Source of the DNA: Hyphomicrobiales bacterium
Lineage (GTDB): Bacteria > Pseudomonadota > Alphaproteobacteria > Rhizobiales > JALURZ01
Direction: 5' to 3'
Assembly: GCA_027058735.1 (NCBI GenBank)
Contig: JALURZ010000034.1
Span: 1 to 16,708, forward strand
DNA: 16,708 nucleotides
The first letter of the stretch is position 1, and every line of letters begins with the position of its first letter. The position numbers and the translations under genes were made by a program. The notes under the pieces were generated by a model that saw nothing but the letters and a program-made list of their open reading frames with translations, had not been told where the DNA came from and did not search any database. Below, piece by piece: positions 1 through 7,825 of the stretch.

Positions 1-10
1 ATTCACCGCT

Positions 11-37
11 GCGCACGCGCACGCGCACGCGCACGCG
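11..37. repeat. GCGCAC hexamer tandem repeat (about 4.5 copies)
   Basis: Four perfect copies of GCGCAC run from 11 to 34, followed by a partial GCG. The tract is alternating purine-pyrimidine and lies about 20 bases beyond the stop codon of the ribonuclease J gene, in the only non-coding stretch on the left edge. Read on the minus strand it is GTGCGC repeated, which would encode alternating Val-Arg. It could therefore also be the first codons of a next gene running off the window, but no initiation signal supports that. Direct reading of the repeat is certain; its role is unknown. Confidence 0.85.
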
Positions 38-55
38 AAAGCTGTAGCGCGCTTC

Positions 56-1762
56 TCACAGATGGACAATATTGACCTGACACTGGGGCCGTTTGCCCCA
101 GGCTTGCGCAACGGCGCGCACGACCGCCCGGCGCACCGATTCGGCCAGTTCCGCATCATCGCCCCCGCGCCGTCGCGCCACCTTCTCCAAAACATCGTCT
201 ATGGCATCCAGGATCATCGTTCCCATCGGATCCCCCCCGGCGCCCACAGGCGGCAGGCCGAATTGCGCGATCTGCGGATGTTCGGACAATCCACGATCCT
301 CATCAAGAACAAGGGTGATCGCCAGCGCGCCGGAAAAACTCAGCCGCCGCCGCTGCCTGGCCGGCCCGTCGCCGGCGGGCAGCAGCAGCCGGCCATCCAT
401 ATGAAGGCGGCCGCTGGCCACCTCGTCCACCGGGCCGGCGGGGTCGGGCGCAAGCTGGATCATTTCGCCATTGCGCGCCATCACCGCCTGGCCCACCCCG
501 CAATCCAGCGCGAAACGGGCATGGGCCAGAAGATGGCGCATCTCGCCGTGCATCGGAACAACGATCTGCGGTTTCAGCCACCGGTAAAGCTGTTGCAAAT
601 CGCCGCGCTGGGGATGGCCGGTGGCGTGAACCAATCGATCGGAGGCCGTGACAATGGAAACCCCCAGAGCCGCCAGGTTGTTCTGTACTTCGGCGACGTC
701 TTTTTCATTGCCGGGAATGGTGCGCGAGGAAAAAATCACCAGATCGCCGTCCTCCAGAACAATATTGCCATGGGACGAGGAGGCGATGCGCGACAGGGCG
801 GCACGCGGCTCGCCCTGCGAGCCGGTGCACAGGCCCAACACCTTGTCGCGCGGAATATGCGCGAAATCCTGTTCCGGCAGAACCTCCGGAAAATCCGCGA
901 TCAGCCCGGTTTCGCGCGCTGCCGCCACGACACGGTGCATGGACCGGCCCACCAGACACACATGCCGCTCTGTGCGGCGCGCGGCACGGGCGACAGACAG
1001 CAGCCGCCCGAAGTTGGACGCAAAGGTGGTGACCGCCACGCGGCCGGTGGCATGGCGGATCACTTCGTACAGCCCCTCTTCCACATCGCTCTCGCATGGC
1101 GATGTGCCCTCGCGCATCGCATTGGTCGAGTCGCAGATCAGGGCGCGGCAGCCCTCCTTGCCGAACGCCCGCAGAGCGGGCTCGTCCAGATCAGGCGGAA
1201 TGACCGGCCGGCGATCGATCCGCCAGTCGCCGCTGTGCAACACGTTGCCAAGCGCCGTGCGGATGGCCAGCGCATAGGTCTCGGGGATCGAATGGGTCAT
1301 GGCGATCAGCGAGATGTCGAACGGCCCGAGGGACAGACTGCCGCCCGGCGTCACGTGTTTTACCGGCACTTCGCCCGCCAGGCCCGTTTCCTCCAGTTTG
1401 CCCTGAAGCAGCTGCGCGCAAAACGGTGTGGCATAGACGGGCGCACGCAGCCGCGGCCACAGATGCGCCACCGCGCCATAATGGTCTTCATGCGCATGTG
1501 TCAGAACGATGGCCAGAAGGCTGGCGCGTCGTTGCTCGATGAAGGTGATATCGGGAAGAATGATGTCGATGCCGGGGTCGCGGAAATCGGCGAAGGTGAC
1601 GCCGCAATCGACCATGATCCACTTGCGGTCCTGCTCGCGGCCATAGCCGTACAGATACAGGTTCATGCCGATTTCGCCCGCCCCGCCGAGCGGGAGATAG
1701 ACAAGCTGATGGCCGCCGCCGGGCTTGGGCTTGCGCGGCCTCTTCGCGCTGCCGCGGCTCAT
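56..1762 (-). CDS. rnj: Ribonuclease J (metallo-beta-lactamase / beta-CASP family)
   Basis: 568 aa, about the usual length for RNase J (around 555). RNase J is a cytoplasmic zinc-dependent 5'-3' exo- and endoribonuclease in rRNA maturation and mRNA turnover. The metallo-beta-lactamase signature THAHEDH is at residues 88-94, with further metal ligands likely at H157 (MTHSIPE), D179 (HSGDW) and H405 (PMHGEM). The beta-CASP part is seen in ICDSTNA (209-215), FASNFGR (247-253), CTGSQGEPR (312-320), SSRTIPGNE (345-353) and ATGHPQRGDL (380-389). The N-terminus is a short basic tail (MSRGSAKRPRKPKP) before LPLGGAGEIGMN. The ATG at 1762 is the only canonical start: reading upstream in frame reaches the birA stop after 13 codons. 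No clear Shine-Dalgarno precedes it, and the leader can fold (separate entry). It follows birA by 39 bases, a linkage I recall from other alphaproteobacteria. Confidence 0.95.
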   Translation of the reverse strand: MSRGSAKRPRKPKPGGGHQLVYLPLGGAGEIGMNLYLYGYGREQDRKWIMVDCGVTFADFRDPGIDIILPDITFIEQRRASLLAIVLTHAHEDHYGAVAHLWPRLRAPVYATPFCAQLLQGKLEETGLAGEVPVKHVTPGGSLSLGPFDISLIAMTHSIPETYALAIRTALGNVLHSGDWRIDRRPVIPPDLDEPALRAFGKEGCRALICDSTNAMREGTSPCESDVEEGLYEVIRHATGRVAVTTFASNFGRLLSVARAARRTERHVCLVGRSMHRVVAAARETGLIADFPEVLPEQDFAHIPRDKVLGLCTGSQGEPRAALSRIASSSHGNIVLEDGDLVIFSSRTIPGNEKDVAEVQNNLAALGVSIVTASDRLVHATGHPQRGDLQQLYRWLKPQIVVPMHGEMRHLLAHARFALDCGVGQAVMARNGEMIQLAPDPAGPVDEVASGRLHMDGRLLLPAGDGPARQRRRLSFSGALAITLVLDEDRGLSEHPQIAQFGLPPVGAGGDPMGTMILDAIDDVLEKVARRRGGDDAELAESVRRAVVRAVAQAWGKRPQCQVNIVHL

Positions 1763-1803
1763 GAGCCAGGCGCCGGGCAGATGGCCTGAGCGCGCAACGG
1801 CTC
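1763..1803 (-). promoter_or_regulatory. Possible structured leader before rnj
   Basis: The birA-rnj gap, read on the minus strand, holds CAGGC (1788-1784) and its exact complement GCCTG (1771-1767), giving a 5-bp stem with a 12-base loop that ends five bases before the rnj ATG. An outer GAGC (1803-1800) can pair with GCTC (1766-1763) directly next to the start codon. No GGAG-type ribosome site is present in the gap. A hairpin here would cover the initiation region, so translational control or coupling to birA is possible. The pairing is read from sequence; any function is inference, and in GC-rich DNA short stems arise by chance. Confidence 0.3.
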
Positions 1804-2551
1804 AGCGGCAGGGCCGGACAAAAAGGTCGCCTGCATAGATACACTCGATACTGCCATCATCACGCTTCAGTTGCAGGGCGCCGTCTTCGCCCAGGCCGGC
1901 GAAAATCCCGCGCCGTTCACACTGTCCGTCCCGCACCGCCACCGGCGCGCCCAACCCCGCCGCCCGCGACAGCCAGGCCTTGCGAATTGCGGCGAACCCG
2001 TGCGCAGCATCCCATTTTTGCTGCCAGAATGCGAACCTTTCAGCCAGAATTTCCAGCGCCGCGGGCGGTGTCAACCGGCGGCCGTGGCGGGCGAGATCAG
2101 TGCTGCGGGCGCGCGCCTCTTGCGGGTGGGAGGCCAGGTTAAGCCCAAATCCAACGATCACCACGTTTTCGCCGCGCGCCGGATGCTGATGGGCCTCGAT
2201 CAAGATGCCGGCCACCTTTGCCCCGTCCAGCAACAGATCGTTGGGCCATTTGAGCGCCAGCGCATCAGACGCGATCGGTCCCGGTGCGCAGGCGACATCG
2301 TAGACCGCCAGCCCTGCCACGAACGCCAGTTGCGTCAGTGCGGCCGGCGATCCTTGGGTTTGCAGCGCATGAGAGGCAAACAGGTTTCCCGGCTGCGAAA
2401 TCCATTCACGCCCGCCGCGCCCGCGCCCGGCGGACTGGCGCGCCGCCATCACCCAGAACGGGCAGCCCTCCCCCGCCTGCCAGCGGCGCAGGGCTTCCGC
2501 GTTGGTCGAGCCGGTCTCCTCCAGCACAATGGCGCGCACGCCATGGGGCAT
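1802..2551 (-). CDS. birA: Biotin--[acetyl-CoA-carboxylase] ligase (BirA, no HTH domain)
   Basis: 249 aa from the ATG at 2551. The enzyme activates biotin with ATP and attaches it to the biotin carboxyl carrier protein of acetyl-CoA carboxylase and similar enzymes, in the cytoplasm. The biotinyl-AMP loop GRGRGGREW is at residues 42-50, KWPNDL at 101-106, and the catalytic lysine should be K112 in KVAGILIE. The substrate-recognition start ETGSTNAEA is at 12-20, and a small C-terminal beta domain ends in AGDLFVRP. There is no N-terminal DNA-binding helix-turn-helix, so this is the short, non-repressor class. The reading frame stays open upstream, but that part is low-complexity Pro/Ala/Arg read out of frame from nuoN. 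A GTG at 2575 adding 8 residues is the main alternative start. The gene lies 31 bases after nuoN. Confidence 0.93.
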   Translation of the reverse strand: MPHGVRAIVLEETGSTNAEALRRWQAGEGCPFWVMAARQSAGRGRGGREWISQPGNLFASHALQTQGSPAALTQLAFVAGLAVYDVACAPGPIASDALALKWPNDLLLDGAKVAGILIEAHQHPARGENVVIVGFGLNLASHPQEARARSTDLARHGRRLTPPAALEILAERFAFWQQKWDAAHGFAAIRKAWLSRAAGLGAPVAVRDGQCERRGIFAGLGEDGALQLKRDDGSIECIYAGDLFVRPCR

Positions 2552-2582
2552 TCGCGGTGCGCCAGGCCCGGCCACCGGACAC

Positions 2583-4025
2583 CTAGAACAAGGCGGCGGC
2601 GGCTGTGCCGGCGGCGGCCACGAACGGGCCCGGATAGGCAAAAAAGCCGACGACAAACACAGCGGTGACGCCCAACACCAATTTCAGTTCGCGCGCCATC
2701 GGTTCGAATTCGGCGCCCGCCTCATCGAAATACATGATCTTGATGATGCGCAGATAATAATAGCACCCCACAACGCTGGCCAGCACGCCAAGCACCGCGA
2801 GCGGATAAAGCCCCGCCTCGATCGCGGCCAGAAACACATAGAACTTGGCGAAGAAACCGGCCAGCGGCGGTATCCCCGCCAGCGAGAACATCAAGATGGC
2901 CATGGTCAGCGCCATCATCGGCCGGCTCCGCCCCAGCCCGGCCAGATCGGTGATATCCTCCACCATCCCGTCGCGCCGGCGCATGGAGACAATGCAGGCG
3001 AAGGTGCCGATGGTCATGGCCAGATAGATCATCAGATAGACGATGACGCCGCGCACCCCGCCAACGGTTCCCGCCGCCAGCCCGACCAGCGCAAAGCCCA
3101 TATGGCCGATGGAGGAATAGGCCATCAGCCGCTTGATATTGGTCTGGCCGATGGCGGCAAAGGCGCCAAGCCCCATGGAGGCGATGGCGACGAAAACAAC
3201 GATCTGCTGCCATTGCTCGCTCATGCCGGGAAAGGCGCCATACATCACGCGCACGAACATGGCCATGGCCGCAATCTTGGGGGCGGACGCGAAAAACGCC
3301 GTGACCGGCGTCGGCGCGCCCTCATAAACATCCGGCGTCCACATGTGAAAAGGAACCGCTGAAACCTTGAAGGCGAGACCGGCCAGCAGAAACACGATCC
3401 CGAACAAGACGCCAAGCTGCATGCCCTGCCCCTCGAGCGCACGGGCGATCGTTTCGAAATTGGTCGAGCCGGTAAAACCATAGATCAGCGAACAGCCATA
3501 GAGCAGCATGCCGCTGGACAGCGCGCCGAGAACGAAATACTTGAGCCCCGCCTCCGATGCCCGGGTCGAATTGCGGTCGATGGCCGCCACCACGTAAAGC
3601 GCAAGACTTTGCAGTTCGAGCCCCATATAAAGCGAGATGAGGTCGTTCGCCGAAATCATCATCATCATGCCAAGGGCGGCCAGCACCAGAAGCACGCTGT
3701 ATTCGAACCGCACGATCTTCTCGATCTGCATGAACCGCACGGACAGCACCAGCGCGCCCACGGTGCCCGCAAGGGCGAGGATTTTGAGCAGCCGGGCGAA
3801 ATCATCGACAATGAAAGCGCCGGAAAAGGCCGTCACGTTGCCCGTCGTTCCGGTGAGCACGGCGAGGCCGGCAATCGCAAGAAGCACCGCCGCCCCCCAG
3901 TTCACCGTGGACACGACATTGCCCGGGCGGAACGCGCCCAGCAGTAAAAGGCCCATGGCGCCCGCCGCCAGCAGCACTTCCGGCAGCGCGGTGAGAATAT
4001 CGGTATTGATCGTGCCCGGACCCAT
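2583..4025 (-). CDS. nuoN: NADH-quinone oxidoreductase subunit N
   Basis: 480 aa, an antiporter-like, many-helix membrane subunit of complex I that forms one of the proton channels. It is nearest the junction with the small subunits J and K. Visible channel residues are E137 in LYMGLELQS, K220 in LAFKVSAVPFHMW, and K250 in ASAPKIAAM. The stretch PDVYEGAPTPVTAFFAS (231-247) is the hallmark of the proton_antipo family. The start is the ATG at 4025, preceded by a strong AGGAGG that overlaps the nuoM stop. The codon just before it is TTG, a less likely start. Length is normal (about 480). Last nuo gene of the operon, 9 bases after nuoM. Confidence 0.97.
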   Translation of the reverse strand: MGPGTINTDILTALPEVLLAAGAMGLLLLGAFRPGNVVSTVNWGAAVLLAIAGLAVLTGTTGNVTAFSGAFIVDDFARLLKILALAGTVGALVLSVRFMQIEKIVRFEYSVLLVLAALGMMMMISANDLISLYMGLELQSLALYVVAAIDRNSTRASEAGLKYFVLGALSSGMLLYGCSLIYGFTGSTNFETIARALEGQGMQLGVLFGIVFLLAGLAFKVSAVPFHMWTPDVYEGAPTPVTAFFASAPKIAAMAMFVRVMYGAFPGMSEQWQQIVVFVAIASMGLGAFAAIGQTNIKRLMAYSSIGHMGFALVGLAAGTVGGVRGVIVYLMIYLAMTIGTFACIVSMRRRDGMVEDITDLAGLGRSRPMMALTMAILMFSLAGIPPLAGFFAKFYVFLAAIEAGLYPLAVLGVLASVVGCYYYLRIIKIMYFDEAGAEFEPMARELKLVLGVTAVFVVGFFAYPGPFVAAAGTAAAALF

Positions 4026-4030
4026 CAAAG

Positions 4031-4036
4031 CCTCCT
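4031..4036 (-). promoter_or_regulatory. Ribosome binding site of nuoN
   Basis: AGGAGG on the minus strand, five bases before the nuoN ATG, partly overlapping the TAG stop of nuoM. This is the strongest Shine-Dalgarno seen in the window. It fixes the start at 4025 rather than the adjacent TTG and suggests translational coupling to nuoM. Confidence 0.8.
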
Positions 4037-5549
4037 ACCGCGCCGCCAGAATTGTCGCGTTTTCGACCGACGCGACGGCTGATTTGTAATTGGCCAGAAG
4101 GTTATCGACGGACACGGCGGTAACGTCGAGAATGGGTCCTGGATAAACGCCGAACAGAATGACCAGCGCAACCAGCGGCAGCAGCACCACCATTTCGTTG
4201 ACCGACATGTCCTTGATCGATTTCAGGCCTTCTTTTTCCAGCGGCCCGAAGATCACGCGCCGGTACAGCCACAAGGCGTAGCCGGCACTCAGAATGACGC
4301 CGATGGTCGCCAGAAGGGCCGCCCATGTATTCGCGCCGAAGGCCCCCACCAGCGCCAGGAATTCGCCGATAAAGCCGCTCGTGCCCGGCAGGCCCACATT
4401 GGCCAGCGTGAACACCATGAACACAAACGCATAGACCGGCATCCGGTGCACCAGGCCCCCATAGGCCGCGATTTCGCGGGTGTGCATGCGGTCATAGACC
4501 ACGCCCACGCACAAGAACAGCGCGGCCGAAACCAGCCCGTGCGAGAGCATCTGGAAAATGCCGCCCTGCACTCCTTGCGCCGATAGGGTGAACAAGCCCA
4601 GCGTCACGAATCCCATATGCGCCACGGAGGAATAGGCGATCAGCTTTTTCATGTCATCCTGCATGAGCGCCACGAGAGAGGTGTAGATTATGGCGATCAC
4701 CGACAGGGCAAAGACAAAGGGGATGAACATCTCGGTCGCCAGCGGGAACATCGGCAGCGAAAACCGCAAAAACCCGTAGCCGCCCAGCTTCAGCAGGATG
4801 GCCGCGAGCACCACCGAGCCCGATGTCGGCGCCTCCACATGGGCATCCGGCAGCCAGGTGTGAACCGGCCACATCGGCACCTTGACGGCGAACGAGGCGA
4901 AAAACGCCAGCCACAGCCAGGTCTGCATGCCGGCCGGGAAATCATGGGCCAGCAGCGTTGGGATATCGGTTGTCCCGGCCTGGCCATACATGGCCATGAT
5001 CGCCAGCAGCATGAGGAGCGAGCCCAGCAGCGTGAACAGGAAAAACTTGAAACTGGCATAGACCCGGCGCTTGCCGCCCCAGATGCCGATAATCAGGAAC
5101 ATCGGGATCAGGCCGCCTTCGAAAAACAGGTAGAACAACACCAGGTCGAGTGCGCTGAACACCCCGATCATAAGGGTTTCAAGCACCAGAAACGCGATCA
5201 TGAACTCCTTGACTCGGGTGGTGATGGAGTACCAGCTGGCGATGATGCAGCCGGGCAGAAGGAAGGTCGTGAGAATGACAAACAGCATCGAAATGCCGTC
5301 CACGCCCATTTTGTAATTTATGGCGCCGCCGAGCCATGATGCCTGTTCGACAAACTGAAACTCGGCTGTTGTGTTGTCGAACGACCACCAGATCGCCAGC
5401 GACAGAATGAAAGTGATGCCGGGGGTCCACAGCGCCACCCAGCGCGCATTGCGAATGGAGATTTCATCATCGCCGCGAATGGCGAAAATGAACAGCGCCC
5501 CGACAAGGGGCAGAAACGTGACGACCGACAGAATTGGCATCCCGTTCAC
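4035..5549 (-). CDS. nuoM: NADH-quinone oxidoreductase subunit M
   Basis: 504 aa, the middle antiporter-like proton-pumping subunit of the complex I membrane arm. E144 lies in FFEGGLIPMF and K223 in FAVKVPMWPVHTWLPDA, the conserved Glu/Lys pair of NuoM. HVEAPTSGSVVLAAILLKLGG follows at 237-257. Hydrophobic segments run through nearly the whole protein. The start used is a GTG at 5549, which overlaps the TGA of nuoL (GTGA) and has a G-rich site about seven bases upstream. An ATG at 5540, three codons in, is a possible alternative and gives 501 aa. Length is normal for the family. Confidence 0.97.
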   Translation of the reverse strand: MNGMPILSVVTFLPLVGALFIFAIRGDDEISIRNARWVALWTPGITFILSLAIWWSFDNTTAEFQFVEQASWLGGAINYKMGVDGISMLFVILTTFLLPGCIIASWYSITTRVKEFMIAFLVLETLMIGVFSALDLVLFYLFFEGGLIPMFLIIGIWGGKRRVYASFKFFLFTLLGSLLMLLAIMAMYGQAGTTDIPTLLAHDFPAGMQTWLWLAFFASFAVKVPMWPVHTWLPDAHVEAPTSGSVVLAAILLKLGGYGFLRFSLPMFPLATEMFIPFVFALSVIAIIYTSLVALMQDDMKKLIAYSSVAHMGFVTLGLFTLSAQGVQGGIFQMLSHGLVSAALFLCVGVVYDRMHTREIAAYGGLVHRMPVYAFVFMVFTLANVGLPGTSGFIGEFLALVGAFGANTWAALLATIGVILSAGYALWLYRRVIFGPLEKEGLKSIKDMSVNEMVVLLPLVALVILFGVYPGPILDVTAVSVDNLLANYKSAVASVENATILAAR

Positions 5550-7480
5550 AGGCCGGCCCCCCGGAACAGGTAGTATGTGACGAGCGCCGCGACGCCGATG
5601 AGCATGGCGAAGGCGTAGTGATAGAGATATCCGGTCTGCAGCCTGACGGCCCGCGACGCCACGTCCTGCACGAGCGAGGCGATGCCGTCCGGCCCGAACC
5701 CGTCAATCAGCCAGCCATCGCCCTTCTTCCACAAGAACCGGCCGATCCATTTTGCCGACCGCACGAAGATGAGATCGTAGAGCTCATCGAAATACCACTT
5801 GTTAAGCAGGAACCTGTAGGCCAGCACATGGCGTTCGGCGAGCCGCACCGGCATGTGCGGGCTGCGGATGTAGAAGACATAGGCGATGGCCAGACCGGCG
5901 AGCATCACGACGCTGGCCACCCAGGGCACCCACCAGGGTAGCCCATGCATATCCTCCAGAATCCGGTTGTCCGTACCCGCAAACACGGCCCCGTTCCAGA
6001 ATGCGCCCTGGCCCTCGCCAATGAAAACCCCCGCAAAGACCATGCCGGAAAACAGCGAACCGGCGGCCAGCAGGACCAGGGGCACGAACATCGACATCGG
6101 CGGTTCATGAACATGGCTCATGACTTCGCTCGAAGCGCGCGGACGTCCGAAAAAGGTCATGAACATGAGCCGCCAGGAGTAAAACGAGGTCATCAGCGCG
6201 GCCAGCACCAGCAGCGCGAACGCGTAGCCCGCGGCCACGTTCTGGGAGGCATAGGCGGCCTCGATGACGGCATCCTTGGAATAGTAGCCCGCCGTCAGCG
6301 GCACGCCGGTAAGCGCGATGGTGCCGATCCCCATCAGGATCATGGTGCGCGGCAGCTTGCGGGCAAGCCCGCCCATCTTGCGCATGTCCTGCTCATCGCA
6401 CAGCGCATGGATCACCGCGCCGGAGCCCAGAAACAGCAGCGCCTTGAAAAACGCATGAGTGAAGAGATGGAAGATGGCGATCTGATAGGCGCCGACACCG
6501 GCTGCCACGAACATGTAGCCAAGCTGCGAACAGGTCGAATAGGCGATCACCCGCTTGATATCGTTCTGCACAAGCGCGACGCTGGCGGCGAAAAACGCCG
6601 TGCTCGCCCCGACTATGATGACGACCACAAGCGCCACCGGCGCGTATTCGAACAGGGGCGACATGCGCACCACCAGAAACACACCCGCCGTGACCATGGT
6701 CGCGGCATGGATGAGGGCGGAAACCGGGGTTGGGCCTTCCATGGCGTCAGGCAGCCATGTGTGCAGCAGGAACTGCGCGGACTTGCCCATCGCGCCCATG
6801 AACAGGAGCAGGCAGATGAGGGTCAGGATATCGACCTGATAGCCGAGGAATTCGAACGTTTTTCCGGCCTGATCGGCGGCACCCGCAAAGACGGTGTCGA
6901 ATTCGACGGACCCGAACACCATGAAGATCGCGAAAATACCCAGCGCAAAGCCGAAATCGCCCACCCGGTTGACGATAAACGCCTTGATGGCGGCCGCGTT
7001 GGCGGCGGGGCGCGTGTACCAGAAGCCGATCAGCAGATAAGACGCCAGCCCCACGCCTTCCCAGCCGAAATACATCTGCACGAAATTGTCGGCCGTCACC
7101 AGCATCAGCATGGCGAAGGTGAACAGCGACAGATAGGCGAAGAACCGCGGCTGATGCGGGTCGTGCTCCATATAGCCGATGGAATAGACATGCACCAGCG
7201 AGGACACCGACGTCACCACCACCAGCATGACGACGCTCAGCGTGTCGATGCGAAACGCCCAGTCGACCACAAGCGTGCCCGACGTCAGCCAGCGCATCAC
7301 CTCGACGCGCTCCGATACATCGCCGGCCAGAACGAAGAAAAACGCGATCCAGGAGAGCCCGGCGCTGAGGATCAGCAGCCCCGATGTAACATAGGCCGCA
7401 TTGCGCGCCCCCAGCATGCGCCCGAACAGCCCGGCGGCAAGAAAACCGAGCAGGGGCAGAAAGACGATCGCCGAATACAT
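5546..7480 (-). CDS. nuoL: NADH-quinone oxidoreductase subunit L
   Basis: 644 aa, the distal antiporter-like proton-pumping subunit of complex I with the long lateral helix at its C-terminal side. Conserved residues are E141 in GWEGVGLASYLL, K233 in MGKSAQFLLHTWLPDAMEG, and the histidine of SALIHAATMVTAGV (255-268). The N-terminal oxidoreductase segment has RIDTLSVVML (77-86) and VHVYSIGYM (96-104). Multiple hydrophobic helices are followed by a more divergent C-terminal third. The ATG at 7480 is one base after the nuoK stop. A GAGGGG Shine-Dalgarno lies inside the last codons of nuoK, so the two are probably translationally coupled. Ends by overlapping nuoM by 4 bases. Confidence 0.97.
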   Translation of the reverse strand: MYSAIVFLPLLGFLAAGLFGRMLGARNAAYVTSGLLILSAGLSWIAFFFVLAGDVSERVEVMRWLTSGTLVVDWAFRIDTLSVVMLVVVTSVSSLVHVYSIGYMEHDPHQPRFFAYLSLFTFAMLMLVTADNFVQMYFGWEGVGLASYLLIGFWYTRPAANAAAIKAFIVNRVGDFGFALGIFAIFMVFGSVEFDTVFAGAADQAGKTFEFLGYQVDILTLICLLLFMGAMGKSAQFLLHTWLPDAMEGPTPVSALIHAATMVTAGVFLVVRMSPLFEYAPVALVVVIIVGASTAFFAASVALVQNDIKRVIAYSTCSQLGYMFVAAGVGAYQIAIFHLFTHAFFKALLFLGSGAVIHALCDEQDMRKMGGLARKLPRTMILMGIGTIALTGVPLTAGYYSKDAVIEAAYASQNVAAGYAFALLVLAALMTSFYSWRLMFMTFFGRPRASSEVMSHVHEPPMSMFVPLVLLAAGSLFSGMVFAGVFIGEGQGAFWNGAVFAGTDNRILEDMHGLPWWVPWVASVVMLAGLAIAYVFYIRSPHMPVRLAERHVLAYRFLLNKWYFDELYDLIFVRSAKWIGRFLWKKGDGWLIDGFGPDGIASLVQDVASRAVRLQTGYLYHYAFAMLIGVAALVTYYLFRGAGL

Positions 7481-7481
7481 G

Positions 7482-7790
7482 TCAGCCCCTCATCATGTTG
7501 ACGTCCTCAACCGCGATGGAGCCGCGGTTGCGGAAATAAACGACGAGAATGGCAAGGCCGATCGCGGCTTCGCCGGCGGCGACCGTCAACACCAGAAGCG
7601 CAAAGACCTGCCCCGTGAGATCGCCCAGATAAGCGGAAAACGCCACCAGGTTGATATTCACCGCCAGCAGGATCAGTTCGATCGACATCAAGATGATGAT
7701 GACGTTCTTGCGGTTGAGGAATATGCCGAAAATGCCCAGCGAAAACAGGATCGCGGCAACGACCAGATAATGCCCCAGCCCGATGGTCAT
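7482..7790 (-). CDS. nuoK: NADH-quinone oxidoreductase subunit K
   Basis: 102 aa, the expected size. A three-helix membrane subunit related to MrpC, in the central proton path of complex I. The two buried glutamates known from E. coli (E36 and E72) appear here as E38 in MSIELILLAVN and E74 in AAGEAAIGLAI. GIFLNRKNVI lies in the first loop. The ATG at 7790 has a purine-rich GGGGAGCAGGG stretch just upstream, in a 35-base gap after nuoJ. That gap can be read as a 12-codon mini-ORF (see findings). Confidence 0.97.
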   Translation of the reverse strand: MTIGLGHYLVVAAILFSLGIFGIFLNRKNVIIILMSIELILLAVNINLVAFSAYLGDLTGQVFALLVLTVAAGEAAIGLAILVVYFRNRGSIAVEDVNMMRG

Positions 7791-7825
7791 GCGCCCTGCT
7801 CCCCTGCGTGTGCCCGATGCGCCAT

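Noticed and set aside
1..34. A next minus-strand gene starting at the GTG of the hexamer repeat
   Set aside because: Only 11 codons are visible before the edge, with no clear ribosome site and repetitive Val-Arg content.
37..58. Possible terminator after rnj
   Set aside because: Only a four-base AAGC/GCTT stem can be drawn and no T-run follows on the minus strand; too weak to call.
62..1789. A 575-codon open frame on the plus strand opposite rnj
   Set aside because: It is antisense to a full-length, motif-complete ribonuclease J. Its product is His/Arg/Gln/Ala-rich with no recognisable domain, as expected from codon bias in GC-rich DNA.
2502..3362. A 286-codon open frame on the plus strand opposite birA/nuoN
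   Set aside because: Antisense shadow rich in His/Gly/Gln; both genes on the other strand are complete.
5945..7501. A 518-codon open frame on the plus strand opposite nuoL
   Set aside because: Antisense to an intact nuoL. The composition (many His, Gln, Arg, Asp) is the mirror of a hydrophobic protein's codons, and no motif or start context supports it.
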